Part shown: piece by piece, positions 7,880 through 16,157 of the stretch
How the letters are laid out: every line of letters begins with the position of its first letter
Numbering within the stretch: the first letter of the stretch is position 1
Virus record (IMG/VR): IMGVR_UViG_3300042519_002162
Coordinates: 1-32,006 of that record
Strand: one strand, 5' to 3'
Origin: a virus
DNA: 32,006 nucleotides
Program-made: the position numbers and the translations under genes
Notes under the pieces: generated by a model
The model's input: only the letters and a program-made list of their open reading frames with translations
Database searches by the model: none
Told to the model about the DNA's origin: nothing

Positions 7880-9484
7880 TTATTTAGCAGCGGCTGGAGT
7901 AGCCGGTGTTGGATTATAACTCAATATCCAACGCAATGCTTGAGAAAGTGCAGACTTTCTATCGGTGGGTTGTACTGTATGTACCGGAGTTTTCTTTGAA
8001 ACATCCATATCGTATATGTCTACTTGATTATTGTCTTTGACAGCAACTTTCATCTTACCCCATTTGACATCAGCCATTGCAGCTTTCTTTTTGGCTTTTT
8101 CTTCAACGTCGTTCTTTGGTGGAAGATAATAAACATTTTGATATGCATCACGGTTTTGTATTGTATCAATAACATCTTGTTTTCTTTTAAACTTGAAGCG
8201 AGGACCGGAGGCCAAAACTTTGATAGTGTTCATAACACCATTGATGTTTGGATCAAGTTGTAAAATTCCTTTTGCTGCTTCTTGAGCATAATCCATAACG
8301 TCTTCAAACTTGGCAAACTTTGCTGCTGGTTCTTTATAACGAATACGAATATTTACCCATGCAAGAGCTTGTAATTGATATGATGTTAGTCCCATCTTTT
8401 GACCAGCTTCGTTTAGAATCTTCACAAGGTTTTGACGAACTTCATCGCTGCCGAACAATTGCATTATGGCGGCATTAACAATACCATCCTTGTTCTTTTG
8501 TAAAAGTGCTTGTTTCTTTTTTAGCAATGTTTCTTCTGTATCTTTTTTTCCCACTTTAATTTTTGATTGGTCGGTGATACGCTGAATCCAGTCACTAACA
8601 TCCTCTTCAACCATGCGAGCAAGAGGTTTGTCAAAGAATACACGAATCATCCAACGGTCAACTGTGGCTGGATCAATTTTATCATTCCATTTATAACCTG
8701 GAAAAATTAGATTAATAAAGAAAGAATTAATCTTGGTGCCACCGATCTTCAACTTGCCACTTTTTAGATCGTTGAACAATTGGTCTTTGGTTATATTTCC
8801 TTCGTTTGCTAGATAGTATTTTACAAACAAGTTGAAGTTTGGAATCTTTGCATTTGAAACTGTGATCTCACTGAAAACGTCATCTTGACCCTTTCTAGCG
8901 CCAGCGTCTACTGTTCCACCTTTGTAATCTTTCTTTGGAGCAAGCAAATCCGCATATTTTGATCCTTTTCCTTGGAACGTTTTCAAATATGCCAATGTTT
9001 CATTGTTCATATTGTCTTTAACATTTGTAGAAAGAGCATCTAGTGTCTGTTTGCCATTTGGCAATGCCATGTCTGCTTTTACAGCACTAAAGAGTTTTGC
9101 GGCTTCTAAAATATTTTGGTCAAGTGCTGTATTAGCGGAGCAATACGCACAAGCGGCCAAGAAAAGACATGCATCATTTTCCGGCATACTACCGAAAACA
9201 AGCTTGTTAAAATTGTCATACCAATATGCGTATGTATCAAACTTCTTCTTTAGTTCAGGAGTTGCTTTTAGATATTGTTCAACTTCTTGATCAAGATTGT
9301 CCATTTCAAGTTTGATTGGAATTTGTAAATCAACCTTTTTGTTGTCAATTTTAAATGGAACAGTAACATTAAATGTGTCTTTTGATTTAAACTCCGGACT
9401 GGTGAGTTGATTATAAAATTCTGGGCCTGTCATTGCTTCGGCCAATTCAAGTTCGTCAAGATTCAAGATTTCGGTAAGTTTCAT
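7880..9484 (-). CDS. Hypothetical protein (534 aa), conserved-looking, function unknown
   Basis: The one long minus-strand gene outside the tRNA region. It starts MKLTEILNLDELELAEAM and is rich in Lys, Asp and Asn with no signal peptide or membrane segment. A stretch near residues 255-285 (NSFFINLIFPGYKWNDKID followed by TVDRWMIRVFFD) has the Trp/Arg-rich look of a helical DNA-binding or nuclease-associated domain, but I cannot name a family. The C-terminus is Pro/Ala-rich (NPTPATPAAAK), as in flexible tails. A TATTTATT motif lies just upstream in the correct orientation, so late expression is likely. It shares a terminator with the convergent gene. Confidence 0.75.
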   Translation of the reverse strand: MKLTEILNLDELELAEAMTGPEFYNQLTSPEFKSKDTFNVTVPFKIDNKKVDLQIPIKLEMDNLDQEVEQYLKATPELKKKFDTYAYWYDNFNKLVFGSMPENDACLFLAACAYCSANTALDQNILEAAKLFSAVKADMALPNGKQTLDALSTNVKDNMNNETLAYLKTFQGKGSKYADLLAPKKDYKGGTVDAGARKGQDDVFSEITVSNAKIPNFNLFVKYYLANEGNITKDQLFNDLKSGKLKIGGTKINSFFINLIFPGYKWNDKIDPATVDRWMIRVFFDKPLARMVEEDVSDWIQRITDQSKIKVGKKDTEETLLKKKQALLQKNKDGIVNAAIMQLFGSDEVRQNLVKILNEAGQKMGLTSYQLQALAWVNIRIRYKEPAAKFAKFEDVMDYAQEAAKGILQLDPNINGVMNTIKVLASGPRFKFKRKQDVIDTIQNRDAYQNVYYLPPKNDVEEKAKKKAAMADVKWGKMKVAVKDNNQVDIYDMDVSKKTPVHTVQPTDRKSALSQALRWILSYNPTPATPAAAK

Positions 9485-9498
9485 AGATAGAATATAAC

Positions 9499-9506
9499 AA
9501 TAAATA
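9499..9506 (-). promoter_or_regulatory. Late-promoter-like motif of the minus-strand gene
   Basis: Read on the minus strand this is TATTTATT within TATATATTTATTG, 14 bases before the ATG. Because the plus strand here reads AATAAATA, the motif is correctly oriented for the minus gene, which supports it being a real element. Confidence 0.45.
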
Positions 9507-9530
9507 TATACGAAACAGCATAAAAAGTCC

Positions 9531-9558
9531 TTGACGAGCGATTATTTTAGTGTATATT
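9531..9558 (+). promoter_or_regulatory. Promoter of the RNA ligase gene
   Basis: TTGACG (9531-9536), 16-base spacer, TATATT (9553-9558), then 10 bases to the ATG at 9569. GGGGTGA between them could act as a Shine-Dalgarno sequence, unlike the leaderless genes upstream. Confidence 0.55.
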
Positions 9559-9568
9559 GGGGTGATAT

Positions 9569-10591
9569 ATGAGCGAAAGAAAACTAGCATCTATTCAAAC
9601 AATCACTGAAATCCTACCAATTGAAGGGGCGGATAAGATTGTTTGTGTGAAAATCCTTGGATGGCAGTGTGTTGCATTAAAAACGGAGTTTTCTGTGAAT
9701 GACAAATGTGTATTTTTCGAGATCGACTCTGTGCTACCAATCGCAAGTTGGAACGACCATTTGCGTAAAGAACCAAGTAAACCATTACGTGTTCGCACAA
9801 TTCGACTGAAAGGAACATTAAGTCAAGGACTTGCATTACCGATTTCTATTTTACCAAACGGTGAATATGAAGTGGGCCAGGATGTTAAACAACTCGTTGA
9901 TGTTACTAAATACGAACCTGTTGTACCTGCCCATTTATCCGGCATGGCTAAAGGAAACTTCCCAGCATTTTTACATAAAACCGATGAAACTCGTTTACAA
10001 TCTGAACCAAGAGTACTTGATGAAGCTATATCCAAAGGTCTTGTGTTAGTTGGTACACTCAAGATGGACGGTACCAGTTTTACTGCATACAGAAGAGACG
10101 CCGACTTTGGCGTATGTTCAAGAAATTTGGATTTGAAAGAAACCGAGGACAATGCTCACTGGAAGATGGCTCGCAAGCTTAAACTTGAAGAAATTCTTCG
10201 TAGCGAACCTCGCAATCTTTCTATTCAAGGAGAAATGGTGGGGCCAGGCATTCAAGGCAACCGTATGGGTTTCAAAGAAGTTGATTTATATCTATTCAAC
10301 TTATACGACATTGATACTGGAAAATATGCTGGATACAATGAACTTGTTGAGTTTGGAAAAAAGCACAATATAAAAGTTGTACCGCTTGTTGCACAGAAAG
10401 ATTTTGGTTTTGGTGAAACAGCCACCGTAAGTAAAATGCTTGAAGTTGCTTTGGCTCTAAACTATGACAACGGCACACCAGCCGAAGGCATTGTTTGGCG
10501 TTCTGCTTGTGAAACTTACAGTGAAGTTCTTAAAGGTAGAATGAGTTTTAAAACTATCAGCAATCGCTTCCTTGAAAAATACAAGGAGTAA
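9569..10591 (+). CDS. RNA ligase, DRB0094 (Rnl5-like) family
   Basis: ATP-dependent RNA ligase, 340 aa, with an N-terminal OB-like domain (~1-110) and a C-terminal nucleotidyltransferase domain, the domain order of the Deinococcus DRB0094 ligase. Motif I is LKMDGTSF with nucleophile Lys165; the CSRNLDL segment carries the conserved Arg; IQGEMVGPGIQ is motif III (Glu222); PAEGIVWR is motif IV (Glu306); MSFKTIS is motif V (Lys328). All look intact. It joins 5'-phosphate to 3'-OH RNA ends. With a 5' kinase and a 2H phosphoesterase in the same window and more than 40 tRNA-type genes downstream, tRNA repair is the likely job. It is a single-gene transcript between its own promoter and terminator. 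Confidence 0.93.
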   Translation: MSERKLASIQTITEILPIEGADKIVCVKILGWQCVALKTEFSVNDKCVFFEIDSVLPIASWNDHLRKEPSKPLRVRTIRLKGTLSQGLALPISILPNGEYEVGQDVKQLVDVTKYEPVVPAHLSGMAKGNFPAFLHKTDETRLQSEPRVLDEAISKGLVLVGTLKMDGTSFTAYRRDADFGVCSRNLDLKETEDNAHWKMARKLKLEEILRSEPRNLSIQGEMVGPGIQGNRMGFKEVDLYLFNLYDIDTGKYAGYNELVEFGKKHNIKVVPLVAQKDFGFGETATVSKMLEVALALNYDNGTPAEGIVWRSACETYSEVLKGRMSFKTISNRFLEKYKE

Positions 10592-10603
10592 TCATTCAAA
10601 TCT

Positions 10604-10637
10604 AAAACCAAGTTACCGCTTGGTTTTATTTTTTTAC
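10604..10637 (+). terminator. Intrinsic terminator after the RNA ligase gene
   Basis: Perfect 9-bp stem AAAACCAAG/CTTGGTTTT with a TTACCG loop, followed by an A-interrupted run of T. Confidence 0.9.
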
Positions 10638-10690
10638 GCATCGGCGATGTGTATGTAGTGTATATATAAAAAGTTTGTGTAGTTCTCGGT

Positions 10691-10712
10691 CATATATATA
10701 ATATATAATATA
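10691..10712 (+). promoter_or_regulatory. Alternating-AT promoter region of the curli operon
   Basis: A CATATATATAATATATAATA tract lies about 10 bases before the csgF start. Very similar tracts precede the genes at 22180 and 29433. It contains TATAAT-like hexamers but no clear -35, so it may be a separate promoter class; weak evidence. Confidence 0.35.
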
Positions 10713-10721
10713 TGACTGATT

Positions 10722-11186
10722 ATGAAACACAAATTCTATATATTTTTAATTATAATAACGGCTTGCGCTTCGTATGCAAGTGACATGGTGCATAGCTTTA
10801 AGTCGGCGACTTTCAATGGAGTAAATTTCTCTAACACAGCTATGACGATTGAAAACTTGGCAAGAACAAGAAAACAATCTATAAAAGAAGTAGCAAAGTC
10901 AGAAGCTGAACAAGCTAAGATACAAGCCTCTAATACGCCGTTAAACACGTTTATAAACAATCTACAGGCTAGAATATACTCACAGTTGGCTTCTCAAGTA
11001 ACTGACCAGATATTCAATTCTAATGGTGCTACGTTTGGCGTTATCAATTTACAGGGCGGTTCTACAATTACTTGGCAACGAAATGGCGATTTTGCTACTT
11101 TATATATTGTAGACCCATCAACAGGAACGACCACACAAATAACCGTGCCAATCGGTTCTTTAAGCACGATACCTGGTGGCGGTTAA
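10722..11186 (+). CDS. csgF: CsgF-like curli assembly protein
   Basis: 154 aa with a signal peptide (FYIFLIIITACASYAS). The mature start MVHSFKSATFNGVNFSN parallels the CsgF N-terminus (MTFQFRNPNFGGNPNNG), the part that plugs into the CsgG pore in E. coli. Next come a helix containing TPLNTFINNLQARIYSQL, matching the CsgF LDNFTQAIQSQIL helix, and a C-terminal beta unit with DFATLYIVDPSTGTTTQITV matching YIVDIANRDGQ...LNVTDRKTGQTSTIQV. The protein should sit at the outer membrane beside CsgG and couple subunit export to nucleation. First gene of a five-gene operon; csgG starts 2 bases after its stop. No csgE or csgD homologue is visible. Confidence 0.85.
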   Translation: MKHKFYIFLIIITACASYASDMVHSFKSATFNGVNFSNTAMTIENLARTRKQSIKEVAKSEAEQAKIQASNTPLNTFINNLQARIYSQLASQVTDQIFNSNGATFGVINLQGGSTITWQRNGDFATLYIVDPSTGTTTQITVPIGSLSTIPGGG

Positions 11187-11188
11187 CA

Positions 11189-11992
11189 ATGAATAAATAT
11201 TTATGCATATTTATTTTACCACTGTTGTTGGCCGGTTGTGCATCTGTACCATCTAGGCCATCAATACTTGAGGTACCAAAGCATCAAGCGTCTCCACTTG
11301 AAAAAGAGCTTATGGGGCTACCTTCACCAGACGGACCAAGAATGACCGTTGCGGTATATTCATATACTGACAAAACTGGACAACGCAAGGTTTTGGATGC
11401 TTATGCTTCATTTTCATCTGCGGTTACTCAAGGTGCCGAGAGCTGGCTGATTGATTCGTTGCGAACTGCGGGTGGAGGATCGTGGTTTCAAGTATTAGAA
11501 AGAGCAAATCTTGATAACATCATCAAAGAGCGTCAGTTGATTAGCCAAACCAGAGAAACATTTCAAGGAAAGAATGCAGAAAAGCTTACACCTATGCTTT
11601 TTGCCGGAGTTATAGCAGAAGGTGGTATCATAGGATATGATTCAAACATTTTAACGGGTGGTGCCGGAGCAAGTGTGCTCGGCATATCATCAAATGCTCA
11701 ATATCGCAAAGATGTAGTTACGGTTTCATTACGATTTGTAAGCGTACAAACAGGAGAAGTACTTTTAAGTGTTGCAGTTACCAAAACAATTTCCAGTGTT
11801 GCAGTATCTGGCAATCTATTCAAATTCTATGAGCATGGAACATTGCCTATAGAGTCTGAACTAGGATTAACAGCAAATGAACCAAACACTATTGCTGTTC
11901 GCAGTGCAATAGACAAAGCCGTTATAGAGATAGTTAATCAAGGCGAGAGAATGAAGCTCTGGAAATTCAACCCTAATAAGAAAACATTATGA
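11189..11992 (+). CDS. csgG: CsgG-like outer-membrane curli secretion lipoprotein
   Basis: 267 aa from the ATG at 11189; lipoprotein signal ending LLLAGC with Cys17 as lipidation site. The body aligns with CsgG along its length: MTVAVYSYTDKTGQRK (CsgG IFVSVYNIQDETGQFK), ASFSSAVTQGA at the pore constriction with the conserved Phe, WFQVLERANLDNIIKERQLI, then IAEGGIIGYDSNILTGGAG, then LRFVSVQTGEVLLSV, and TANEPNTIAVRSAIDKAV. CsgG forms a nonameric channel that exports curli subunits. A longer in-frame reading from 11072 would lack the lipobox context, so I reject it. It overlaps the next gene by ATGA. Isolated csgG/csgF homologues in marine T4-like phages are, as I recall, known; the attached signalling genes are the unusual part. 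Confidence 0.95.
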   Translation: MNKYLCIFILPLLLAGCASVPSRPSILEVPKHQASPLEKELMGLPSPDGPRMTVAVYSYTDKTGQRKVLDAYASFSSAVTQGAESWLIDSLRTAGGGSWFQVLERANLDNIIKERQLISQTRETFQGKNAEKLTPMLFAGVIAEGGIIGYDSNILTGGAGASVLGISSNAQYRKDVVTVSLRFVSVQTGEVLLSVAVTKTISSVAVSGNLFKFYEHGTLPIESELGLTANEPNTIAVRSAIDKAVIEIVNQGERMKLWKFNPNKKTL

Positions 11993-12792
11993 AGAAACTA
12001 ATAACAACACTAGCATTCATATGTTTGGCAAGTATCGGATACGGTCAAAACCAAATATATGTAAATCAAATAACTACCGCTGGTAGTACGACGTTAGTAC
12101 AAGTTGGAAGCCTCAATAAAATTGGAGTTTCTAGCGGCACGCCGTCTGATATAACAGGAGATAACATCCTGTTTGAAATGAGACAAATGGGTAACAACAA
12201 TACCACGGACTTCTCCATCACCGGAGCAAATAACCTAAAGTTGTTATCTGTTGCAACAGGAAATAGCAATACACAAAAATACTACTTGAACGGAGCAAGC
12301 AATAACATGAACATTGCTCTAAATGGTAATAGCAACAGTGTATTGTTCAACAAAGACACGACCGTTGATCATACATCCAACACCGATGACAGCAAAGCAA
12401 CTATGGCTAACTCCGATGTAATATTGAATGTTACTGGTGACTCTAATGTATTGAAGTTTGGTATCAAAGATGCCAACTATAACTACATTGATTATAGTAT
12501 CACTGGTAACTCAAACACTGTTAAATCAACTCAAATTGGTTCAACTGGTGGTGTCGCTGCTAAAGATGGTCATGAACAAAAAGTCACCATCCAAGGAAAC
12601 ACAAACGATCTAACGGTATACCAGTCGGGTGTAGAAAAACAAACATTCCAATATAGTTTGGTAGGAAGTGGGAACACCGTTCGTGTAGTGCAAACTACAA
12701 GTGGTGCAGCGCCTGCTATGACAACCGGTGGAACATCTGGCCCAACGGGTCCAGCAAATCCTACTACTGGTATCAGTCCTCCAACTCCATAA
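11989..12792 (+). CDS. Curlin-like amyloid subunit (CsgA/CsgB-type repeats)
   Basis: 267 aa with a signal peptide (MKKLITTLAFICLASIGYGQ). The mature part has degenerate repeats of about 20-25 residues built around G-x-x-N: MGNNNTTDFSI, TGANNLKLLSV, TGNSNTQKYYL, NGNSNSVLF, TGDSNVLKFGI, TGNSNTVKSTQIG, QGNTNDLTVYQSG, GSGNTVRVVQT. This is the SxGxxNxxxxxQ strand-turn-strand pattern of curlin repeats, forming a beta-solenoid amyloid. The tail is low-complexity Thr/Gly/Pro (TSGPTGPANP), unlike bacterial CsgA. Being directly after csgG, it is the likely export substrate. It could decorate the virion or alter the infected cell's surface; the sequence does not decide between these. Confidence 0.8.
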   Translation: MKKLITTLAFICLASIGYGQNQIYVNQITTAGSTTLVQVGSLNKIGVSSGTPSDITGDNILFEMRQMGNNNTTDFSITGANNLKLLSVATGNSNTQKYYLNGASNNMNIALNGNSNSVLFNKDTTVDHTSNTDDSKATMANSDVILNVTGDSNVLKFGIKDANYNYIDYSITGNSNTVKSTQIGSTGGVAAKDGHEQKVTIQGNTNDLTVYQSGVEKQTFQYSLVGSGNTVRVVQTTSGAAPAMTTGGTSGPTGPANPTTGISPPTP

Positions 12793-12795
12793 GGA

Positions 12796-14004
12796 ATGGT
12801 TGCAAAAGTTATATTGATATTGGCTGGAGTATTATTCTGCTCCAACTTATTCGCCGCAGCCGGTAAAATTACCGAGGTGACTGGTCCTACTCAAGTGACA
12901 AGAAACCAAGATAAAATTGAAGGTAAGGTTGATGTTGGAATAGAAATGGATGATACAATTGAAACGTTAAAAGCGAGAGTTGGAATAACCTTTGAAGACG
13001 GTACTCGGGTTCAATGCACCGAATTCAGTAAGTTGGTTATAGACACATTTGTATATGATCCATCAACTGGTAAAGGAAAATTGGGGTTGAAAGCATCGCT
13101 TGGTACAGTAAGATACGCATCCGGTCTTATCGCAAAAAATAGCAGAGATGAAGTCAAAATAAAAACACCAACTGCATCTGTTGTAGTTCGTGGTACTGAC
13201 TTTTCTCTTACAGTCGATGAGATGGGTAGAAGTTTAATTATTCTTCTACCCTCTCTCGCACAATTTGGTCCTCCTGTTGTTGGTAGTATTGAAGTTAGTA
13301 ATGGATTGGGAACGGTGGTTATGACAAAAGCATATCAAGCAACAATGGTCGCTTCATCTAATGTAGTACCATCTGCACCGGTGTTATTAAATTTAGAAGA
13401 TGAAACAAGTGTGAATAACGGACTTTTATTGGACACACCAAAATCAGTTACGCAATCTGCAAAAGAAGCAAAGAAAGCACCTGTACAGATAAGTAAAGAT
13501 TCGTCGGACGATTCATCCAACAAAAAAGGAACAAAATCGGAATCAAAAGCGGCATCATCTGGAAATTCAAACTCACAATCAACGTCGGTTGCTCAAGTTG
13601 ACAACACATCAACAAGCTCGGCACCGGCAGAAGAGACACAATCTGCTGCATCTACACAGCCGCAAGAAGCGTCAGCTACACTAGCATCTGTATCTTTAGA
13701 TATAAACAAATTACAACCAGAAGTAAACAAATCTATAATCGAGGCAATATCTACAAAAGTTGCTACAGTGAATGCGACGATAGCATCCGCTATTCCTACA
13801 ATAACATTGCCAACATCAACAGTAAACACCGGTTTTACTACAGATGGTACAAGTGCTATTTTGTATGTCAACAATAGCGGAGTGATTTTTTACAAAGTCA
13901 AGGTAGATACGAACGCTACTTTTACAGTTACAGATAAAGATAGCACAAAAGAGTATCCATTAAATTACGGATCTAAGTTGAAAGTTAATATCATACAAAG
14001 ATGA
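12796..14004 (+). CDS. FecR-domain secreted protein
   Basis: 402 aa: signal peptide (ILILAGVLFCSNLFAAAG), then a FecR-type domain (~20-150) with the diagnostic order AGKITEVTGPTQVTR, then DTIETLKARVGITFEDGTRVQC, then KASLGTVRYASGLI and TPTASVVVRGTDFSL. A Ser/Thr/Lys-rich linker (~225-300) and a C-terminal beta region (TLPTSTVNTGFTTDG...) follow. FecR domains act in the periplasm in signal transduction across the envelope. It begins 3 bases after the curlin stop, with AAGGA abutting the ATG, and overlaps the cyclase by ATGA. FecR next to a CHASE2 cyclase is a recurrent bacterial pairing, so the protein is likely the periplasmic partner of the cyclase sensor. Confidence 0.85.
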   Translation: MVAKVILILAGVLFCSNLFAAAGKITEVTGPTQVTRNQDKIEGKVDVGIEMDDTIETLKARVGITFEDGTRVQCTEFSKLVIDTFVYDPSTGKGKLGLKASLGTVRYASGLIAKNSRDEVKIKTPTASVVVRGTDFSLTVDEMGRSLIILLPSLAQFGPPVVGSIEVSNGLGTVVMTKAYQATMVASSNVVPSAPVLLNLEDETSVNNGLLLDTPKSVTQSAKEAKKAPVQISKDSSDDSSNKKGTKSESKAASSGNSNSQSTSVAQVDNTSTSSAPAEETQSAASTQPQEASATLASVSLDINKLQPEVNKSIIEAISTKVATVNATIASAIPTITLPTSTVNTGFTTDGTSAILYVNNSGVIFYKVKVDTNATFTVTDKDSTKEYPLNYGSKLKVNIIQR

Positions 14005-16058
14005 AAAAATATCTGATAAAACTATTTGGTGTTGGCTTGTTGATACTAATTAGTTTAGTCGCACTTCGCGTAATAGACCCATATCCAATTGAAGTTATAC
14101 GCCTAAAAGGGTTGGACTATTATCAACGCACTCAAACTAAAGTTGATAGTGATAATGTTGTGGTTATAGAGATAGATGAAGCTAGTTTAGAAAAGAATGG
14201 ACAATGGCCGTGGCCAAGAACAGAACTGGCAAATGGTATCAAGAAAGCATTTGAAAATGAAGCAGCCGTTGTAGTGCTTCCTATTATATTTGCAGAAAAA
14301 GATAGAATGGGCGGTGATGCTGAATTTGTAGATATGCTACAAAAAGTTCCCGTGATTACATCACAATCGGCATCTGTAAAAGGCAAAGGAGTTCCAGTGC
14401 CAAGAGGACTAGCAACTGTGGGAGGTCAATCTGATGGGTGGTTGTATGACTATCCAAATGCAATTGGACCTGTAAAAGAAATCGGAGAATCTTCGGCTGG
14501 AGTTGGTATGTTGTTAACTGCACCTGAACTTGATGGAGTAGTTCGTCGCTTACCTTTAATAATTCAAGTTAAAAAAGAAACATATCCAACACTATCATTA
14601 GAAGTACTTCGTGTTTTTAGTGGAGAACCAAGTTATCAAGCAAAAATTAATGAAGCAGGTATACAAGCGGTTAGAGTAAAAGGTACAAATCCAATAAACA
14701 CAGATGCTAATGGTAGAGTGTGGATAAATTTCAAGTATAAGTTTGATACAATGTCATATACAGACAATGATTGGTCAAAAGTAAAAGGAAAGATTGTGGT
14801 TATTGCACTAACTGCCGAGGGATTAAGTAATACTGTAGCTACACCTGTTGGAATAGCATATGGTCATGAAGTAAGTATGCAAACACTACAAATGCTTGTT
14901 GATGGAAATAGACTAGAAAGAAAAGCAGAGTTTGATTTATATGAACTAGCCGTTGGTATAACACTTGGATTGATTTTAGTAACATCTGCGGCATATCTTG
15001 GATATGTTTGGAACGCGGCACTGTTAAAAATATTAACTACTGCTATTGTGGTTTCGGGATTTTACTTATTTAGAAACAGCGGATACTTAGTAGATTATAC
15101 ATGGCCATTGATGGCAGCATTTTTACCGTGGGTTGGAGCAATATTCATGAGATTTGTAATGGAGTTTAAACTCAAGATGCAAATCAAGAAACAATTTGGT
15201 ACATATCTAGCACCCGCACTTGTTGAAAAACTACAAAAGAATCCAGGTTTGCTACAACTTGGCGGCGATGAAAAAGAATTAAGCATAATGTTTACAGACG
15301 TGCGGGGATTTACAGCTATATCTGAACACTATGGAAGAAATGTTCAAGGACTTACATCTATAATGAATAGATATATGACTGCTATGACCAGAGCTATTCT
15401 AGCAAATGATGGAACCTTAGATAAGTATATCGGTGACGCTCAGATGGCTTTTTGGAATGCTCCGTTGGACAATCCAAACCATGCTAAAGATGCTGCCAAA
15501 ACTGCATTGTCTATGCTAAAAGAGTTAGACAACTTCAACGCCGAGATAAAAGTCGAAGGTATCCCTGCATTTGGAATGGGGCTAGGTATAAACACCGGAG
15601 ATGTTGTAGTAGGAAACATGGGGTCGGACCAACGATTTGATTATACCTGTCTCGGCGACCATGTTAATCTAGCTTCTCGTCTTGAAGGTCAAAGTAAATC
15701 ATATGGTGTTCGTATTATCATTGGACCAAGAACATATGAATTGATAAAAGATGAATATAGATGCGTTGAATTAGATTGCATCGCGGTAAAAGGAAAGAAA
15801 CAAGGTGTACAAATTTATACGATATTGGAAAATCAAGAAATATCTTCTCGGAGCGTTATACCCTCGGTACATTCAGAATTTCTAAACCAATACAGAGCAC
15901 AGAATTGGGACAAAGCTATCAGCACAGCAAATGTGTTAATGAAGCACAATAAAGAACTCGTGCAATACTATGAGATGATGATAGAAAGAATAGAAGGGCT
16001 ACGAAACAGCAATCTTGATGAAAATTGGGACGGAGTTTTTAGAGCAACCAGCAAATAA
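14001..16058 (+). CDS. CHASE2-domain class III adenylate cyclase (transmembrane)
   Basis: 685 aa. An N-terminal membrane anchor (~5-23) leads to a periplasmic CHASE2 sensor (~25-305, with VVVIEIDEASLEKNGQWPWPR and the AGVGMLLTAPELDGVVRR segment), then three membrane helices (~314-385), then a class III cyclase domain (~425-610). Catalytic residues are present: metal-binding Asp433 (FTDVRGF) and Asp479 (KYIGDAQ), purine-binding Lys475 and Asp547 (FDYTCLGD), and transition-state Asn556 and Arg560 (VNLASRLEG). Lys/Asp at the purine positions indicates ATP rather than GTP. It should turn a periplasmic signal into cAMP. Last gene of the curli operon, followed by a terminator. A plausible effector is encoded at 29433. 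Confidence 0.95.
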   Translation: MKKYLIKLFGVGLLILISLVALRVIDPYPIEVIRLKGLDYYQRTQTKVDSDNVVVIEIDEASLEKNGQWPWPRTELANGIKKAFENEAAVVVLPIIFAEKDRMGGDAEFVDMLQKVPVITSQSASVKGKGVPVPRGLATVGGQSDGWLYDYPNAIGPVKEIGESSAGVGMLLTAPELDGVVRRLPLIIQVKKETYPTLSLEVLRVFSGEPSYQAKINEAGIQAVRVKGTNPINTDANGRVWINFKYKFDTMSYTDNDWSKVKGKIVVIALTAEGLSNTVATPVGIAYGHEVSMQTLQMLVDGNRLERKAEFDLYELAVGITLGLILVTSAAYLGYVWNAALLKILTTAIVVSGFYLFRNSGYLVDYTWPLMAAFLPWVGAIFMRFVMEFKLKMQIKKQFGTYLAPALVEKLQKNPGLLQLGGDEKELSIMFTDVRGFTAISEHYGRNVQGLTSIMNRYMTAMTRAILANDGTLDKYIGDAQMAFWNAPLDNPNHAKDAAKTALSMLKELDNFNAEIKVEGIPAFGMGLGINTGDVVVGNMGSDQRFDYTCLGDHVNLASRLEGQSKSYGVRIIIGPRTYELIKDEYRCVELDCIAVKGKKQGVQIYTILENQEISSRSVIPSVHSEFLNQYRAQNWDKAISTANVLMKHNKELVQYYEMMIERIEGLRNSNLDENWDGVFRATSK

Positions 16059-16082
16059 ACCATTATTTTTGAGTATAAAAAC

Positions 16083-16110
16083 AAAAAAAGTGAAAAAATA
16101 TCACTTTTTT
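16083..16110 (+). terminator. Terminator after the cyclase gene
   Basis: A-rich arm ending AAAAGTGA pairs with TCACTTTTTT; the A- and T-runs flank the core, so it can work on the plus strand at the end of the operon. Confidence 0.75.
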
Positions 16111-16122
16111 AATAAAAAACGA

Positions 16123-16151
16123 TTGACATTTGATTTTTTTGATTACATAGT
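16123..16151 (+). promoter_or_regulatory. Promoter of the 16.2 kb non-coding RNA
   Basis: TTGACA (16123-16128), 17-base spacer, CATAGT (16146-16151). A TATTTATT motif (16154-16161) follows directly, so both an early and a late promoter may drive the RNA. Confidence 0.5.
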
Positions 16152-16157
16152 TGTATT

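Noticed and set aside
11072-11188. Longer csgG reading frame starting at 11072
   Set aside because: It overlaps the end of csgF and would put the lipoprotein signal 39 residues inside the protein; the ATG at 11189 gives a proper lipobox.
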